Source: Dendrolimus kikuchii
Taxonomy: Eukaryota; Arthropoda; Insecta; Lepidoptera; Lasiocampidae
Reading direction: 5' to 3'
Assembly: GCA_019925095.2 (NCBI GenBank)
Contig: CM034392.1
Location: 13,411,887-13,475,886 of the forward strand
Length of the DNA stretch: 64,000 nt
In this document: one piece after another, positions 1-13,900 of the stretch
Numbering within the stretch: position 1 is the stretch's first letter
Layout: the number at the start of each line of letters is the position of its first letter
Notes under the pieces: generated by a model
Told to the model about the DNA's origin: nothing
Seen by the model: only the letters and a program-made list of their open reading frames with translations
Database searches by the model: none
Program-made: the position numbers and the translations under genes

Positions 1-677
1 AAACTCATTTTTTAAAGTTATGTCTAAAAGCAAAGGTGTTGTTGTGTGGTCATCTAGATATGTAGGATCTAAGAACCGTTTCAGAATTAATTCTAGTTCT
101 GGTCTGTTTTAATTATTATTATTATTTCTAGTGTTCTACTATGCTACTGACATTGAGTAAAATTAGCATCCTGAATTGAAGTCACCTGTCTGTTCTTTAT
201 TGTTTGTCATACATGATGCCACCACTCAAAGAAACATGAGTGTTTTAATAAAGCTGTGGAAGGACCACAGCTTTATTAGCCAAATTATAACCTCTCTAGA
301 TTCACTGCAGAAAACTGCACAAGCAATACATGATTTGTAGGAAAATGTGTGTATTGCACAGTCATTTATACTTATGAACATAAACTTTCATGGATTTATT
401 TCTGTCACTGATCTTTTAAATATTAAGATTTTCAATACAACTTTAATTTACATCATTTCCTCTTTGGTGCATTATGTTTGAAGAACATATCAATTTTCCA
501 TAAAATGTATTCTTAATCCTAGTTATATTATATATCAACATATTTCACAAACTTTTCTAACCATCCTAAGGTTGTCTGAAAGAAATTAATTGTAATGATA
601 AGAGCCTATTATACTTTGTACTTAAACTTCTTCAAATCTTTCAATAAAGTAAAACCCATTTTTTTTCTCTTTTACAG
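1..677 (+). other. Nup155 upstream intron sequence
   Basis: AT-rich sequence without a recognisable exon. It ends in a pyrimidine-rich tract and acceptor before 678. A 13-bp perfect inverted repeat (247-259 and 265-277) lies in it; nothing else was seen. Confidence 0.5.
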
Positions 678-809
678 AACATTAGAACCCAATAACTTTA
701 AACCAGTAGTAGCAATTTCAGCAGTTGAAGAGTCAGAATCAGAACATCTAAACTTAGTTGCTGTTACACAGACAGGTGCTAGACTGTATTTTAGTGCTGG
801 AAGTGGCGA
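678..809 (+). CDS. Nup155: Nup155 exon 1 of window (propeller end)
   Basis: The acceptor is TTTTACAG and the donor GTAAGT. It encodes the motif FKPVVAISAVEESES and then LVAVTQTGARLYFS, matching the end of the Nup155 propeller. The first base completes a codon from an exon upstream of the window. Confidence 0.92.
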
Positions 810-3800
810 GTAAGTTTCTTAAATTAAATATACCTTATTCAGCAAATTTGAGAATTGATAATTGAACTATGCAAATTTTGTTTGAAGACTTATTCCTTAG
901 TAAAATAGGCTTTATAACCTAAATGCTAGCAGAAAATTAACTCCAATATGAGAGCTCTATTACTCATACTATATTGTGTAAACTGCAACTGAAGTCTACT
1001 ATTTTTACTATCCATTTCTTTACCATTGTAATGATTGGTAGAAAATTGCCAATACTTGTATGGAGTTTATGTTAAATTTTAATCAGCAGTAAGGTATCAG
1101 TACTAGGACATTGCAGCCAGTATCTGTATAATATATAGGAGTGTGTTTGGAAACTTTATGCTGACAATTGTTCTCTTTATAGTGTAAATCAAAGTGGACC
1201 GCTCAGGCCTCAATATCTCACACTGCTACATGTGAGATTACCACCTGGTTTCACCCCAAATTCATCAGTATTAAAACCAAAACAAGTGCACAGTGCTGTT
1301 TATGAAAATGGTAAGTATTTATAACAATTGTTTAGTATTAAACTAAAACATTATTCCATATTCATATCTTCTACCCTATAGGATAATGAAATGAAAATGA
1401 TGAATGAAAATTTTATTGAAATGCATTGAGCAGTTTTCGAGACTATTTGAGTGAGACAAACTTTGGCAGACAATAATTTAAAACTGCTCACTTATGATTA
1501 GACTTTGTCGTAAATATCAGGTTTCACTTTAATATTGGCATATGTTTTGAAACCGCAGACACTTCAATTTTATTTGTAGTTGTACTTCTGCATCCATATA
1601 TTAAAGTGTATTATGTGACACGGGCATCTCTTATATTTTTCTATTTAAATTCGGAAACAGGAACAATTCAATCTTGTGTACTAACTATTCACCTAACTGT
1701 TTATTTATATGTTCCTTGATTTATTAAAGACAGTTGTTTATTCAAAATAATTGCTTATTGTTGTGTGACAGGATATAATAATAAGAAGCTATGAAGTTTT
1801 TTTTAAAATTCTTTTATTAACATGTACATTATTAAATTTGTATGCTTTATGCTGATGATCTACAAATCTACACTAATACCTTCATCGAGGGACTTGTTAG
1901 TGCTGTAGACACAACAAATACAAATTTGTCATCCATAGCTGACTGGAGTAGATCTTATGGATTAACTGTCAATCCAAAGAAGACACAAGCTATTATTGTA
2001 GGAAGCTCCCGAATGATGTCGAAAATCCAATGGTCTACTTTACCCTCTGTTGTGTTTGATGGGGTCTGAATTCTTTTCAGTGACACTGTAAAAAACTTGG
2101 GCATTTATTTTGAAAAATTCTTATTGTGGGGACCACAGGTGCAAGAGGTCAGTCGGAAAGTGTTTGCGTAGGCTGCTAGTTTGAGGCGCTTACAGAACTT
2201 TTTACCGTTTACCACCAAGATCTCACTTGCTCAGTCTCTTCTCCTTCCCATCCTCGACTATGCTGATGTCAGCTATCTTGACCTCGCAGAATATCAACTT
2301 TATAAACTCGAGCGGCTTCAAAACCTTTGCATTCGTTTCATGTTTGGGCTACGCAAATATGATCATATATCTGAATTTCGCATTAAACTCAAGTGGCTTC
2401 TCATCCGCCTTCGCCGGAATGCGCATATCCTGTCTCTTCTTCACAACATTTTGTTTAATCCCAAGTCCCCTGATTATCTCAAGGAACGCTTTCAGTTCCT
2501 TAATTACAGTGATTCGAGATTCTTTAGATTGTCAGAGAATTTGAAACTGAAAACGCCTGTCAACAGAACCAATTTTTACAACAAGTCTTTTATCGTCCAG
2601 GCCATTCAACTCTGGAATGCACTACCACTAAACATCAAGCAGACACGATCATTACCTTCTTTTAACAGATTAGTTAAAAATTACTACCTCAAGCTATAGT
2701 GTTATTGTTTACTTTTGTATGTATATAATATAATATGTGTATTTATTTATGTATATATGTTATCATATTGTATTATGAATTATGAATATATATTATTATG
2801 AATATTTATTATGAATAAAGTAAATTATTGTACAAGTGCTGGTTTGGCAACTACCGACTTTTGTTGTCCTTCTATAATACTCCATCCAAAGGTTGTCTGG
2901 AAGAAATCGCCATGGGCGATAAGACCGCCGATTGTACTTGTGTATTAATGTTCTTGATTTTATGTTACATTTTTGTACAATAAAGTATATTCCATTCTAT
3001 TCTAAATTGCTAGAGTATAGCAAACAAGCTGATGGTACACCTGAGGACAAGTTACTGTTGCCTATGGACGTTTGATATGCCAAATGTATTACCAATGCAC
3101 TTATAGCTTGTAGAAATAAGTAATACTTTTAATAAAAACCCATATAACACTGCTCAAGGATAACTCGACTGAGAACTTGTTCCAATATGCTAGGCTATAC
3201 CTGTGTAACTGTTAGTTAAAGTATTATATTTTATCCACAATATTATACTTATGTGTGTATTCTACAACATTGATTAGGCACATTGGTGATGGTCTGCTCG
3301 TCGGGCGGCGGCGGTGAGGCGGAGACCCTTTGGTGCTTGTCCCGCGTGCTGCCCGACGCCGCGGGCTTCAGCGAGGCGCACACGGTGCTGGCGCTCGACG
3401 CGCCCGCATGGGCCCTCAGGGCGCTGCCGCCGCACCATGCCCAACACTTGTCGCCCGCCATACTCTCCAAAAAAGGTTATTCACATACTTTAAATATAGC
3501 TATACTCATTTTGATAAAAATAATTTATTTACACACACTTCTATAACCATAATATTATACTCGATGGATTTATAAATCAACCCATAAACATTACATTTTA
3601 TTAATTTTGTAATTAGACAATTTGTAGTTTTATTATAATTGGCGTTTTGAACTGTTGAGTCATTCCAGCTGTATGAAATTATATATACATACATAACTTC
3701 ACGCCAGTTCCCTTGCGGGGTAGGCACGAACAACAGAGCGTCATTTGGGCTTATTCTTACACACTTCACTTGCTTCTTTGACATTCATAACTCTTGTCAT

Positions 3801-4912
3801 GCACGCTTGTTTGTTCTTAAGGCTCCTGATATCAGCTTTTGCTAGTACACGATCAATTTGATTATTATATATACGAAAAATTAAATTAAAAGAATTCTTT
3901 GTTAATACGTGCTTTATTACATTAGACAAAATTAGAGGAAAGGGAAGATAAAAGTGACAGCTTACAGCCAGGCTACAAACAAGGTCACAATGAGCAGGCA
4001 AAGGAACCACTCCATACAGCCCCATAAAATAAAATAAAAATTAATTAATGCCAGAACACCGGCCGAATTACCTAAACGTATTTTGGCAAGTAAATGTGGC
4101 ATCAGGTGAACCAAGAACTGTATCTATCTCATATATATCATAATTTTTCTAAAATTAGTCACACGGAAGTATAATCATGGAGATATGGCAAATAATTTGC
4201 TATTCATAAATAATTAGTTTTTCTCTGAATCAATTCTTTAAATAGACAGGCTTTCATAAAGGAATTATATACAGGATTATAAGGTCGCCCTGTACTAAGA
4301 CAGGACTACCATATAGTGTATGAGTAAAGATTATTCTACACTGAAGGCATCATTTAAAAAAAATTGGTGTTCAAACAAAAACCAAATATTGATTATCTAT
4401 TTTTGGAACGCACAACAACCCCTAGCACAACGCGCGCACACACGTACCTGTACGCCTTACGATGCCAGCCTTTAGAAATTTAGCATAGTAGTATCAAATT
4501 CAAATTCAAGTTATTATTCAAAATAAGTTTCACTGGAGAACACTTTTTGAAGGTCATATATATAAGTTAAAATTTAATTTTACTTCCTATTCTATGTACA
4601 CCACTTCGCAACGTGTTATTGCTGTTAAGGAAAAGAAGCGGCAATAAACTCCCCAGCAACACGTCTAGCTAAAAATTCTTTTTATTTCTTATTCTATTTA
4701 TATCTCAAGTTCTTTTTTTTTATAAGTTTTATACAGAAATACGTTTTACTTTTCGAAGAATTAATGGAGTCGTAGCAAACAGAGCATGCTCAGTAAGACA
4801 AAAACACAGTAAGAGGAAAGAAGAATAATATTATTATTGTTATAATAATGATGAGACGTACTAAAAGTTTGTACTGCAACATCCCTATTAATATTATAAA
4901 TGCGAAAGTAAC

Positions 4913-4989
<77 letters not shown>

Positions 4990-7900
4990 TCCGTTTTCAC
5001 GTAAAAACTACTGGACCGATTTGGCTGAAACTCAGTATATATATATATTTTCGATGCCGAGAATGAACATAGGATACTTTTTATCCCGGAAAATGGGATA
5101 GTTTCCGGGATAAAAGTATATTTGTCTCTGTGTTTGTTATCCTTTTATGGAAAAACTATTGGACCGATTTGGCTGATACTCGGTATATATGTAATTTGAA
5201 TTCCGAGGGTGGACAAGGGATATTTTTCATCCCGGATAATGGGATAGATTTGTGTAAAGATTATCCCAAAAGTGGGACAGGCTTTGGTTGGTTTTGTGAT
5301 TTGCCATTTTCATCATTTTGGTTGTTTTGTCCTTTTTACCCGTTTGCCCTTTTGCCGTTTTGCCGTTTTTCCCTTTTGCCCTTTTGCCCTTTTGACCTTT
5401 TGACCTTTTGCCCTTTTGCCCTTTTGCCCTTTTGCCCTTTTGCCCTTTTGCCCTTTTGCCCTTTTGCCCTTTTGCCCTTTTGCCCTTTTGCCCTTTTGCC
5501 CTTTTGCCCTTTTGCCCTTTTGCCCTTTGCCCTTTTGCCCTTTTGCCCTTTTGCCCTTTTGCCCTTTTGCCCTTTTGCTCTTTTGCTCTGTTGCTCTTTT
5601 GCTGTTTTGCTCTTTTGCTCTTTTGCTCTTTTTGTCCTTTTTGTCCGTTTTGCTCTTTTTTGTCCTTTTTGTCCGTTTTGCTCTTTTTTGTCCTTTTTGT
5701 CCTTTTTGCTGATTTTGTCCCTTTTGTCATTTTTGTAGTTTTCATTGACGGGGGATAGATAGATAAATAAAACTAGGACTGTTTGTAATAGAGGATGAAA
5801 GTTTGGATGAGACCAATCATTTCTCAAGTTCATAGATATAAAAATGCATCGTCTATAAAAATGCGATAGTAACTCGATATGTCTTTCTGTTAAGTTTTCA
5901 GAAAACACTGGGAATACTGGATCGTTTTTGTTGTAATTTTATTTAAATGTAGTTTTAATGCCGAAAATGGACATATATATATATTATGCCAGGAGATCGG
6001 CATGAGTACATATCAAGCATCGAGTTTGCGATATAAAGTGAAGTGAATTTTTCGGGTGCAAATGACACTAACATAAAAATGGTGTACATTGTAACCTGTA
6101 TTAACGCCTGCTCTTTAAACAAGAAGCAGCAACTAGAGGTTAACCCGCGGCGCAGCCGCGGGGTAAACTCTAGTATCTCCATAAATTCCTTAAACATTTG
6201 GCAAAATTAAAATGTTATACAGATGATTGTATAAGAAGCTGGAATGAGCTGCTATGTAAATGGAGTTTTATCATTTAAATATTCTTCAATAGTGTAATAT
6301 CCTTTTTTAAGAAAGGTGCTTTTTAATTTAGTGAAAGGCAGATCTCACATTTCATTCGGAATCTCATTGTAGAAGAATATACCAACCCCTAAGAAAGAGG
6401 ACAATACTTTTTGTAATCTAAAAGATGGCAATATCAGTCTATTACAATGCCTGATGTTGAAACTATGAACATCCTTATACTGCTTGTAGGCACTCAAAAT
6501 TATTACGAATATAAATGCAATTATTAAAAATATATTGGCAAGCTACCATCATAATACCGATTTCCCTAAAGCATTTCCTAAGAGACTCCCGAGGGCCGAG
6601 CTTGTAAATTGAAGATATGGCCCTTTTTTGTAAAACAAATGTGATCTCCAAGTCCATAGCGTTCCCCAAAGTAATATACCATAGGACATGACACTATGAA
6701 AATAACTATAATAAACTAGTGTAGCAGTTTCTTCATCAGTGAACTATCTTAACTCTTCTAACTGCATATGCAGCAGAACTAAGTTTTCCTGAGAGACTAG
6801 ATATATGAGCACCCCACTGGAGCTTCTGATCTATCTAACAAAGGACCCAAATTATTTGATTGCTATGGTCAAATTATCAATATCAATTGAATATTGATAT
6901 CGCCAATTTTAATAGTTACTATACTATTCCCATTTGTTTATTTTCTCGATGAAAACAAATTTGAATCAGGCGATGTAGGTGGTGCAGGAAAAAGGCAAGG
7001 GACACATAAATACTCAAACTAATTTAACAAATAAATATACGAATACATACATATATACATAGTCATAAATATAATATACATTAATATACGTATACAATAA
7101 TATATTACAAAATACATATATTATTATAATAAATGTATTAGCATGATTATACTGAGATTTATATTGATGAGCTCTCCCTAACATTTATTATAAGTTCCTG
7201 TACTTCTATATTATCGAATGCCACATGAATTTCCCAATCCGACGCTATAATGTTTTGGGTTCTTTTCACAATTTTTTCCCAGTGTTCGGCGGTTACTTCC
7301 GCATTTTGCATGCATTTTTTAATAAATCTTACATCTTGTTTGCCGTAAAAGGTGGGTATTGTTTCGAGCGGCGTGTCCTATGATTTGTGTCCATATTAGT
7401 TCTATAGCATTGTACTGACAATGATACGGCGGAAGTCGAAGAACCCAATGACCACATTCGGTAGCTATTTCGTCGCTAATATATCTTTTAGGGAGGCTTT
7501 TTTTCGACTTTAAAATATTCACTAATTGTACTTTTAATAAAGTATTATCCACATTTTCGCCGTGACGTTGAAGCCAGTTAATTATCTCTTGTTTTTTTAT
7601 TGGCCTGCGTCGGCATTTTATCAATTTGTCTGGAGTGATATGTAGCGTTGTCCATAATAATTACCGACGGTTCTTCCAGATATTGCACCATTTCTTTAAA
7701 CCATTCTTCGTAAATCTCCGCGTTCATTTCTTCGTGGTAGTCCACTGTTTTCTTGGATTTAAAGGCCAGTAAAGCATCTGACACGAATCATTTCGTAGAC
7801 TCTGCATGGCATATGATAAGGCGTTCACCTTTTCCCATTGGCACTGAACTAGTGGAAGTGGCGGTGTCGTCAGTCCAGTTCGTAGATACTGTGTGGTTTG

Positions 7901-10900
7901 AATTTAACCAAGTCTCGTCAGTGAAAATAACATTTGACCAATCTGATATCTTTGTGGCTTCGATCAAAAATTCGCAGCGAGCCATAGCAACGTCGTGACC
8001 TCCATCAATATTTTACGTTTGTCCGATTTTTTAAAGATTACAACCAAACAAAATGGCGGTGGGCCATTGAGTGTTCCCAGCTTGAAAAAATATATTTGAA
8101 TGTTTTTGTTGTATTTGTCTTTGTTCAAAACGTAATAAATATATGCGATCGATATCATTGCTTATTTGCTCACAACACTACAACTATCAAATTAGAACTG
8201 TCATCGAGAAAATAAAGAAATGGAAATAGTATAACCAAATGTCAATCAATATCGATATGCCTCAGATCTGATCAATTTAATACTTTATCGATTGTATAAC
8301 ATGACTCGACAGAATGATGTAGTGTGTAACCACTTTAACGCGCTTACTGTTTTCGTGACCCCAAATAATCTCACAGCTGTTTGCCGGCGTCGCGCGACCA
8401 ATTTTTTAATGAAATATTTGAACCTCCATATCTCAAAAACTATGGGATTTTTTTAGAAAATTGTAAGAATTGTTCAGAATTATATGTACTTATACATATA
8501 TTTGGCTTAGTACAGGGCAAGCTTATTTCCCTGTAGTGTATCATAACCTACAGGCAATATAGAGATGCCTTTAAGGAACTGGCTGTGATGTACAGCCTTA
8601 GGGCTGTAATAAGACAACAATTGATTTGGTTTTGAAAATTTATAATTTTTTTACATAGAGGTATGGGGCGTGTCTCGTTGGGCGGTGGTGGGCGGAGGAG
8701 GCGCGTGCGTGGTGAGCTGCGGCGCAGCGCCGGACCTGCTGCGCACACTCCTGCGGGATTGCCACGGACCTGACCACCACCCAGTCAAGGACTTTTTCCA
8801 GGTATTTTATTCAAATTCAAAAGTTTTGTCCATACTAAGTTCTTTTTGTGGTATATTAATATATTGTAATGAGGGTAGTTACTAATAAAAGTAAGTCTTG
8901 CTCGAACCTGTGTTTTATTCACAACATGGTGGCAGCGGTCGCGAATAAATATTAAAATTTATGTAATTTGGAACGTTTATATGATGAAAGTGCGCATCAA
9001 AAGGATGTTGCAGTGTAAATGTATGTTTTGTCAACATGGAACACGCACGTCCTCCGTCCGAACTGTGTTTAAAAGGTGGACCCGCGGACCGTGCCGACGC
9101 GAGGCGGAGATGGTTCAAATAGTTTGAGGTATTTCTCAAGGTTTCTGGAGTGTACAAAGAAACGTCAGACGTGAAAGCGAGTTCGATAATTAATCTAATT
9201 AGAACAGAAGGCTACGATGTTTACACGACATTTAAGTTCGCAAAAGGCGAAAATAAAGAAGATTTTGCTTTATTGGTGAACAAATTTAATGAACATTTTG
9301 GAACAAAGCAAAATACTACGCTCATCCGTTTTAAATTCTTCACAAGGAACCAAGAAATTGGAGAATCGATCGACGAATACGTCACAGTTCTGAAACTACT
9401 TACCCAGCAGTGTGAATTTGAACATCTTGAGGAAGGATAAATACGCGATCGAATAGTATGTGGCGTTTTGAATAGTAGACTGCGCGATAGATTGCTGAGA
9501 ACTGATGACCTCGATTTAAATAAAACTGAAAATATTTCAAGCCAGTGAAATGTCCAGTGAAGAAAAGAGGCAGATTGCAGCGACCAAAGTAGGAAAAAGT
9601 GACCAAGGTGAGTCGTCGGAAATAGATGTCATAAGAAGAGAACGCAATGGTGGACGTCGAGAGCGCCCATGGACGACGGCGGCGGGTGGAGCGGCCACCG
9701 CCAGCGCGGGGCGTTCGCGAGCGCCGCGGGGAGCGAGCGCAAGTGGCGGCAGCGGCGCCTATTCGGAGGGCTCCTATTCTGGCCGTGGAAACACGACGTG
9801 AAATCGATGCGTTTAGGCAGTGCGCGTTATGTGGCGGTTATCGTTGCAATGGTTTTCGGTGTCCGGTTCAAGGAGTTAAGTGTTATCTGTGTAGTGAAAT
9901 GTAGCGGTGTGTAACTTCTGAGTGATTACATACATACATACATACATACATAACTTCATGCCAGTTTCCTTGCGGGGTAGGCACGAACAACAGAGCGCCA
10001 TTTAGGCTTATTCTTACACACCTCACTTGCTTCTTTGACATTCATAACTCTTGTCATGCACGCTCGTCTGTTCTTCTGAATGATTAACTCAAAAGATATA
10101 TATATATATCCGACGCGAAGAGTGATTAGATCTGTATATCACTTGCGTTCAAAATGTGTCTTTATATCTTTAGTTCATTTCTGTTCCACGCGATGACTAT
10201 AGATCCGAATGAGAAGAAACTAGAAAGAAAAGAGAAAGAATGATTAGCCCGCGCACTGCGCATGCGTAGTAAGTGAACAGTATAGTTTTATGGTGTAATT
10301 TTGTTTTAATGTAATTAATTTTATTATATTTTTTCACTTTATTTGTTTATATTTTTTTCATATCAGTTTTGTTTTAGCAAAGATTTTTAATTACAAAAAT
10401 ATTTACTAAAAGTCAAAGGCCATCTAAATGGCGTGTATGTTATTTAAATGTCAGATATTTTGCGTTGCCACAGGTACGCGTGTCGGCTCTGCTAGTCTAG
10501 TATATCACTCACAGATAATAACTCATCTTCTCTGCAATTGACACTGACACTATTCACTGTAAAGATAAAGATATAAAAGAGTGATATATATCTTTGTATC
10601 AAAAAGATATATATCACTCTTTTCTTCTTGGTGAGTGATATTTCCCATGACTAGTGAAATTAAAAAGTTAAAGTTAAAAAAGCGTATATATCAATTACAA
10701 GAAAATGAAGAAGAAGAGGAAGTGTACTTCGTTTCTACAGTAGATAACCTAGCGGGTATTCAGGACTCTAAATGGTATGAAAAATTAAAATTGTTTACTT
10801 CTGAAATATATGTTACATTTAAATTAGATTGTGGTTCTGATTTCAATGTTTTGTCATTGTACAATAAGGAAGAATACTACCTTTTTCTCCCGCTAGAGGC

Positions 10901-13900
10901 GTTTCTACGACTTAGCCTTCTTAACTGTCAAACGCCTTCAAATAAAGTCAACGAGATTAAGTTTTTTAGATTTTTATTAATAAACATGCCTCAATGCTCT
11001 GCTTACGGCTGCAAAAATAGAGGAAACCATGCATTCCCGAAGGATCCTAAGCGAAGAAAGTTATGGGAAAAAGTACTTAGGAGGAAAAATTGGAAAGCAA
11101 CTGACGTGTCAAAATTATGTTCGTGTCATTTTAAGCCTTAAGATTATTATGGAATTAGTGCTCATACTGGTAAGGAAATTCTATAGAAAATTAAATTTAA
11201 TTATAGTAGCATAATTTGTATTATAAATTTAATTATTATTTCTTGTTTTAGGAATTGCACCTATGGCCAAGTTTCTCAAGCGAACTGTTGTGCCAAGTGT
11301 GTTTGTTTAATCTAAATCGGAAAATCCAAAACCTAACGAACGAGAAACTCGTCTTGAAAATAGAAACCGGAGAAAGCTTTTATGCCTATTGAAACAGAAA
11401 TACCAATCTCAACCTGCTATATTGAAGAAAATATTAATAAGGAAAATAATCTTATTTCTCAAAGTATAATTCTAAATCCTGTAAATGAACAAGGCACTCA
11501 AGTCAACTTTGAACATGTCTATGGGAGCATAAAAAGATTTATGTATGATGATAATGCTATTGCGTTCTATACAGGTTTTGAAAGTTATAAAAAGTTCTAT
11601 TTTGTTTTTCAACTTTGAGTCCAATGACTCCTAAAATACAGTAGGTATTATGGTAGTAATGTCATAAATTTAAGCACAGAAGATCAATTTTTTCTGACCA
11701 TGATTAAAATTAAGCAAGAAAGGTGTAATTTTGAACTCAGTAGATTCTTTAGTATATCTCCAACTACAGTTTCTAATATATTTATAACATTTATAAATTT
11801 TGTTCACCAGTTATGGCAAAGGTTAAATATTTGGCCTGATAAAGATCTGGTGCAGTATTTTACCCCTGAGAGTTTTAAAAAGTTTAATTTGAATACACAA
11901 GTAATATTAGATGGTATTGAAATTAAAGTGTAAAAGCCCCAAAACCCTCTCTCTCAACAAGCATCATAGAGTAGTTATAAGCATGGTAACACATTAAAAG
12001 TATTAGTTGGGGCAACTCCAGGTGGTTTACTCTCTTATTGTTCAGATGCTTATGGTGGTTCAGTCAGTGATCGACAAATGGTGGAGCGCAGTGATTTAAC
12101 ACATAAATGTGAACCAGGTGACAGTATATTAGCTGATAGAGGTTTTAATATACAAGATTTTTGCTGGAAGAGATATTACTGTTAATATACCTTCTTTTTT
12201 AAAAAGTAAATCACAAATTCCTGGTTTAACAGTGTTACAGGATCGTAAATTAGCAAGTAAGAGGGTCCATATAGAACGATTAATAGGACTCATAAAAACA
12301 TACAAAATTTTAAAAAATGAGTTGCATCACTCATATTCCCTTAGCGTCTAAGATATTTTTGTCTGTTTTATGTGTTGTAATTTTAGAGAAAATATAATAA
12401 AAAAATAAAAAAACATGATTAAACACTGTTTTATTTATAATGTATAAAATTTCAAAGCTTTAATTTACCATAATTTTTATAAAATGCCTTGTCTAACATT
12501 GCTTTTTCAAATTGATTTTGAAACATTTGGACACTTTACTTCTATTAAAAGTCAATCAGGAGAAGCACCCAAGAATGGATGAGTTTCTGATATAAAAAAC
12601 CCACAAGGTTGCACTTCCAAATCATAATACTCACAGTACTTTTTAATTGCTATAGGTTCTTGCATTTTTCCATGAGAAGTAGCCTTGCTTATAAAAGGTT
12701 TTGGATACAACATCTTTTGAACCAAATGTTCTTGAGTATTTGGTTTGCTGTGGATAACTATAAAAATTGCTTGCTGTTATTCTACATGACCTCATTTTAT
12801 GCCATTCATGACATCTATATAGTTCCCTGGTATTTCTTTCAACATCCATTATTTTCTGTTTAGTGATATTAATTAAAACAAGTTCTTTTAAAAACTGATC
12901 CTTAACGCTTTCTTTTAAATAGTTGTGATTCCATTCTATAGCATAAGGGTTAGCTGGTTTCACCATTTGCAATATAGGCATTGTTGCATTACCATATGAG
13001 ATGGCTAGATTTGTGACATAATCTTGATAATTGTCCATAATTTCATGTTCTTGAAGAGGAGAATAATTAACCATCCATTTCCTATTAATAGGCATATGCT
13101 GTGCTTGTATTGGTGTTTCGAAAAATACTTTGCGTGGCCGTTTAAAATCCATTAATTTCTGAGTACATACTTGGTGTAAAATTATGGTTTTAGTGCGTAC
13201 CATATCTTCAATGCCATGCAATAATAACATAATATGTTTACAATGCGCCTCTACTCCACTTCCAGCTGCACATCCACAGTGGGTTTGTTCAATTGAGCCA
13301 TCACTGTTTAATTCTATATTCACTACATACATGATTTTCTTAATTTGAGCTTTACACTGTCCCTGAATATATGTGCCATTTCCATCGACGGCAGAACGAC
13401 CTGTTAAAAGAAAACGAGACTCGTACATTTGTCTACCTTTCATTTTTGCTTGGAACCTGCAAGTAAAATGATTAACTAATTTATATTTCTAGTAATTGAG
13501 CACAAGTTTATTGCTGTGACCCAAGCAAATAAATACATACCTGTCGACAAAAGCTTGAATATGTGCTTTGGTCAACTGAGGCAAAATTGATCTTGAATTA
13601 ATATCCCGAAAGCATTCAGGTCCAGGAACGGAGTAAACATCGTCTTCATTGATATCTTCTTGACCAAAATTGGCATTCCGATCATAAGCTAACAATCTAA
13701 AATATAAAAAGCGTATTAGCACTTTAAGAAAACGGGAAAAACAACTACAAGAATTGTAAACACATTTTATCTTGCAAATTTTAAAATAACTTACCTTTCG
13801 ATCAAAGCCGCTTTTTTACTACAAACAGAAGATTAGTTGTTGCCGCGAAAAAAGAAGGCAACCTTCGGATCTGCCTCGACACGCGCCCCCTGAACCGCTA

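Larger units (their letters stand above)
4881..5750 (+). mobile_element. Helitron-like nonautonomous element with expanded minisatellite
   Basis: It begins with TTAATATTATAAATGCGAAAG, a CTGT microsatellite (4914-4988) and two ACCGATTTGGCTGA blocks with ATCCCGGA motifs, all typical of lepidopteran nonautonomous Helitrons. From about 5300 to 5720 it is a minisatellite of about 10 bp (CCTTTTGC core) drifting into TTTTGTCC units. Open frames on both strands here are repeat artefacts. A homologous copy on the other strand lies at 49830-50245. Confidence 0.75.
10890..13830. mobile_element. Two-gene THAP/DDE + SWIM-YqaJ DNA transposon (ISL2EU-like)
   Basis: Convergent remnants of two genes lie between the protease and RT parts of the LTR element: THAP plus DDE_Tnp_4 transposase on + (10985-about 12410) and a SWIM/YqaJ nuclease on - (13830-about 12480). 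From family knowledge, ISL2EU-type elements of the PIF/Harbinger group encode a THAP transposase and a YqaJ-like nuclease. Ends are estimated from where the gypsy frames stop and resume; no clear terminal inverted repeats were found. Confidence 0.75.

Noticed and set aside
4761..5066. Open frames with repeating C-L-S-V or D-R-Q-T residues
   Set aside because: Translation of the (CTGT)n microsatellite.
5130..5758. Long open frames on both strands with repeating residues
   Set aside because: They are translations of a 10-bp minisatellite; the unit rotates through all frames.
12609..12863. Plus-strand open frame of 84 codons
   Set aside because: Antisense of the YqaJ part of the transposon protein.
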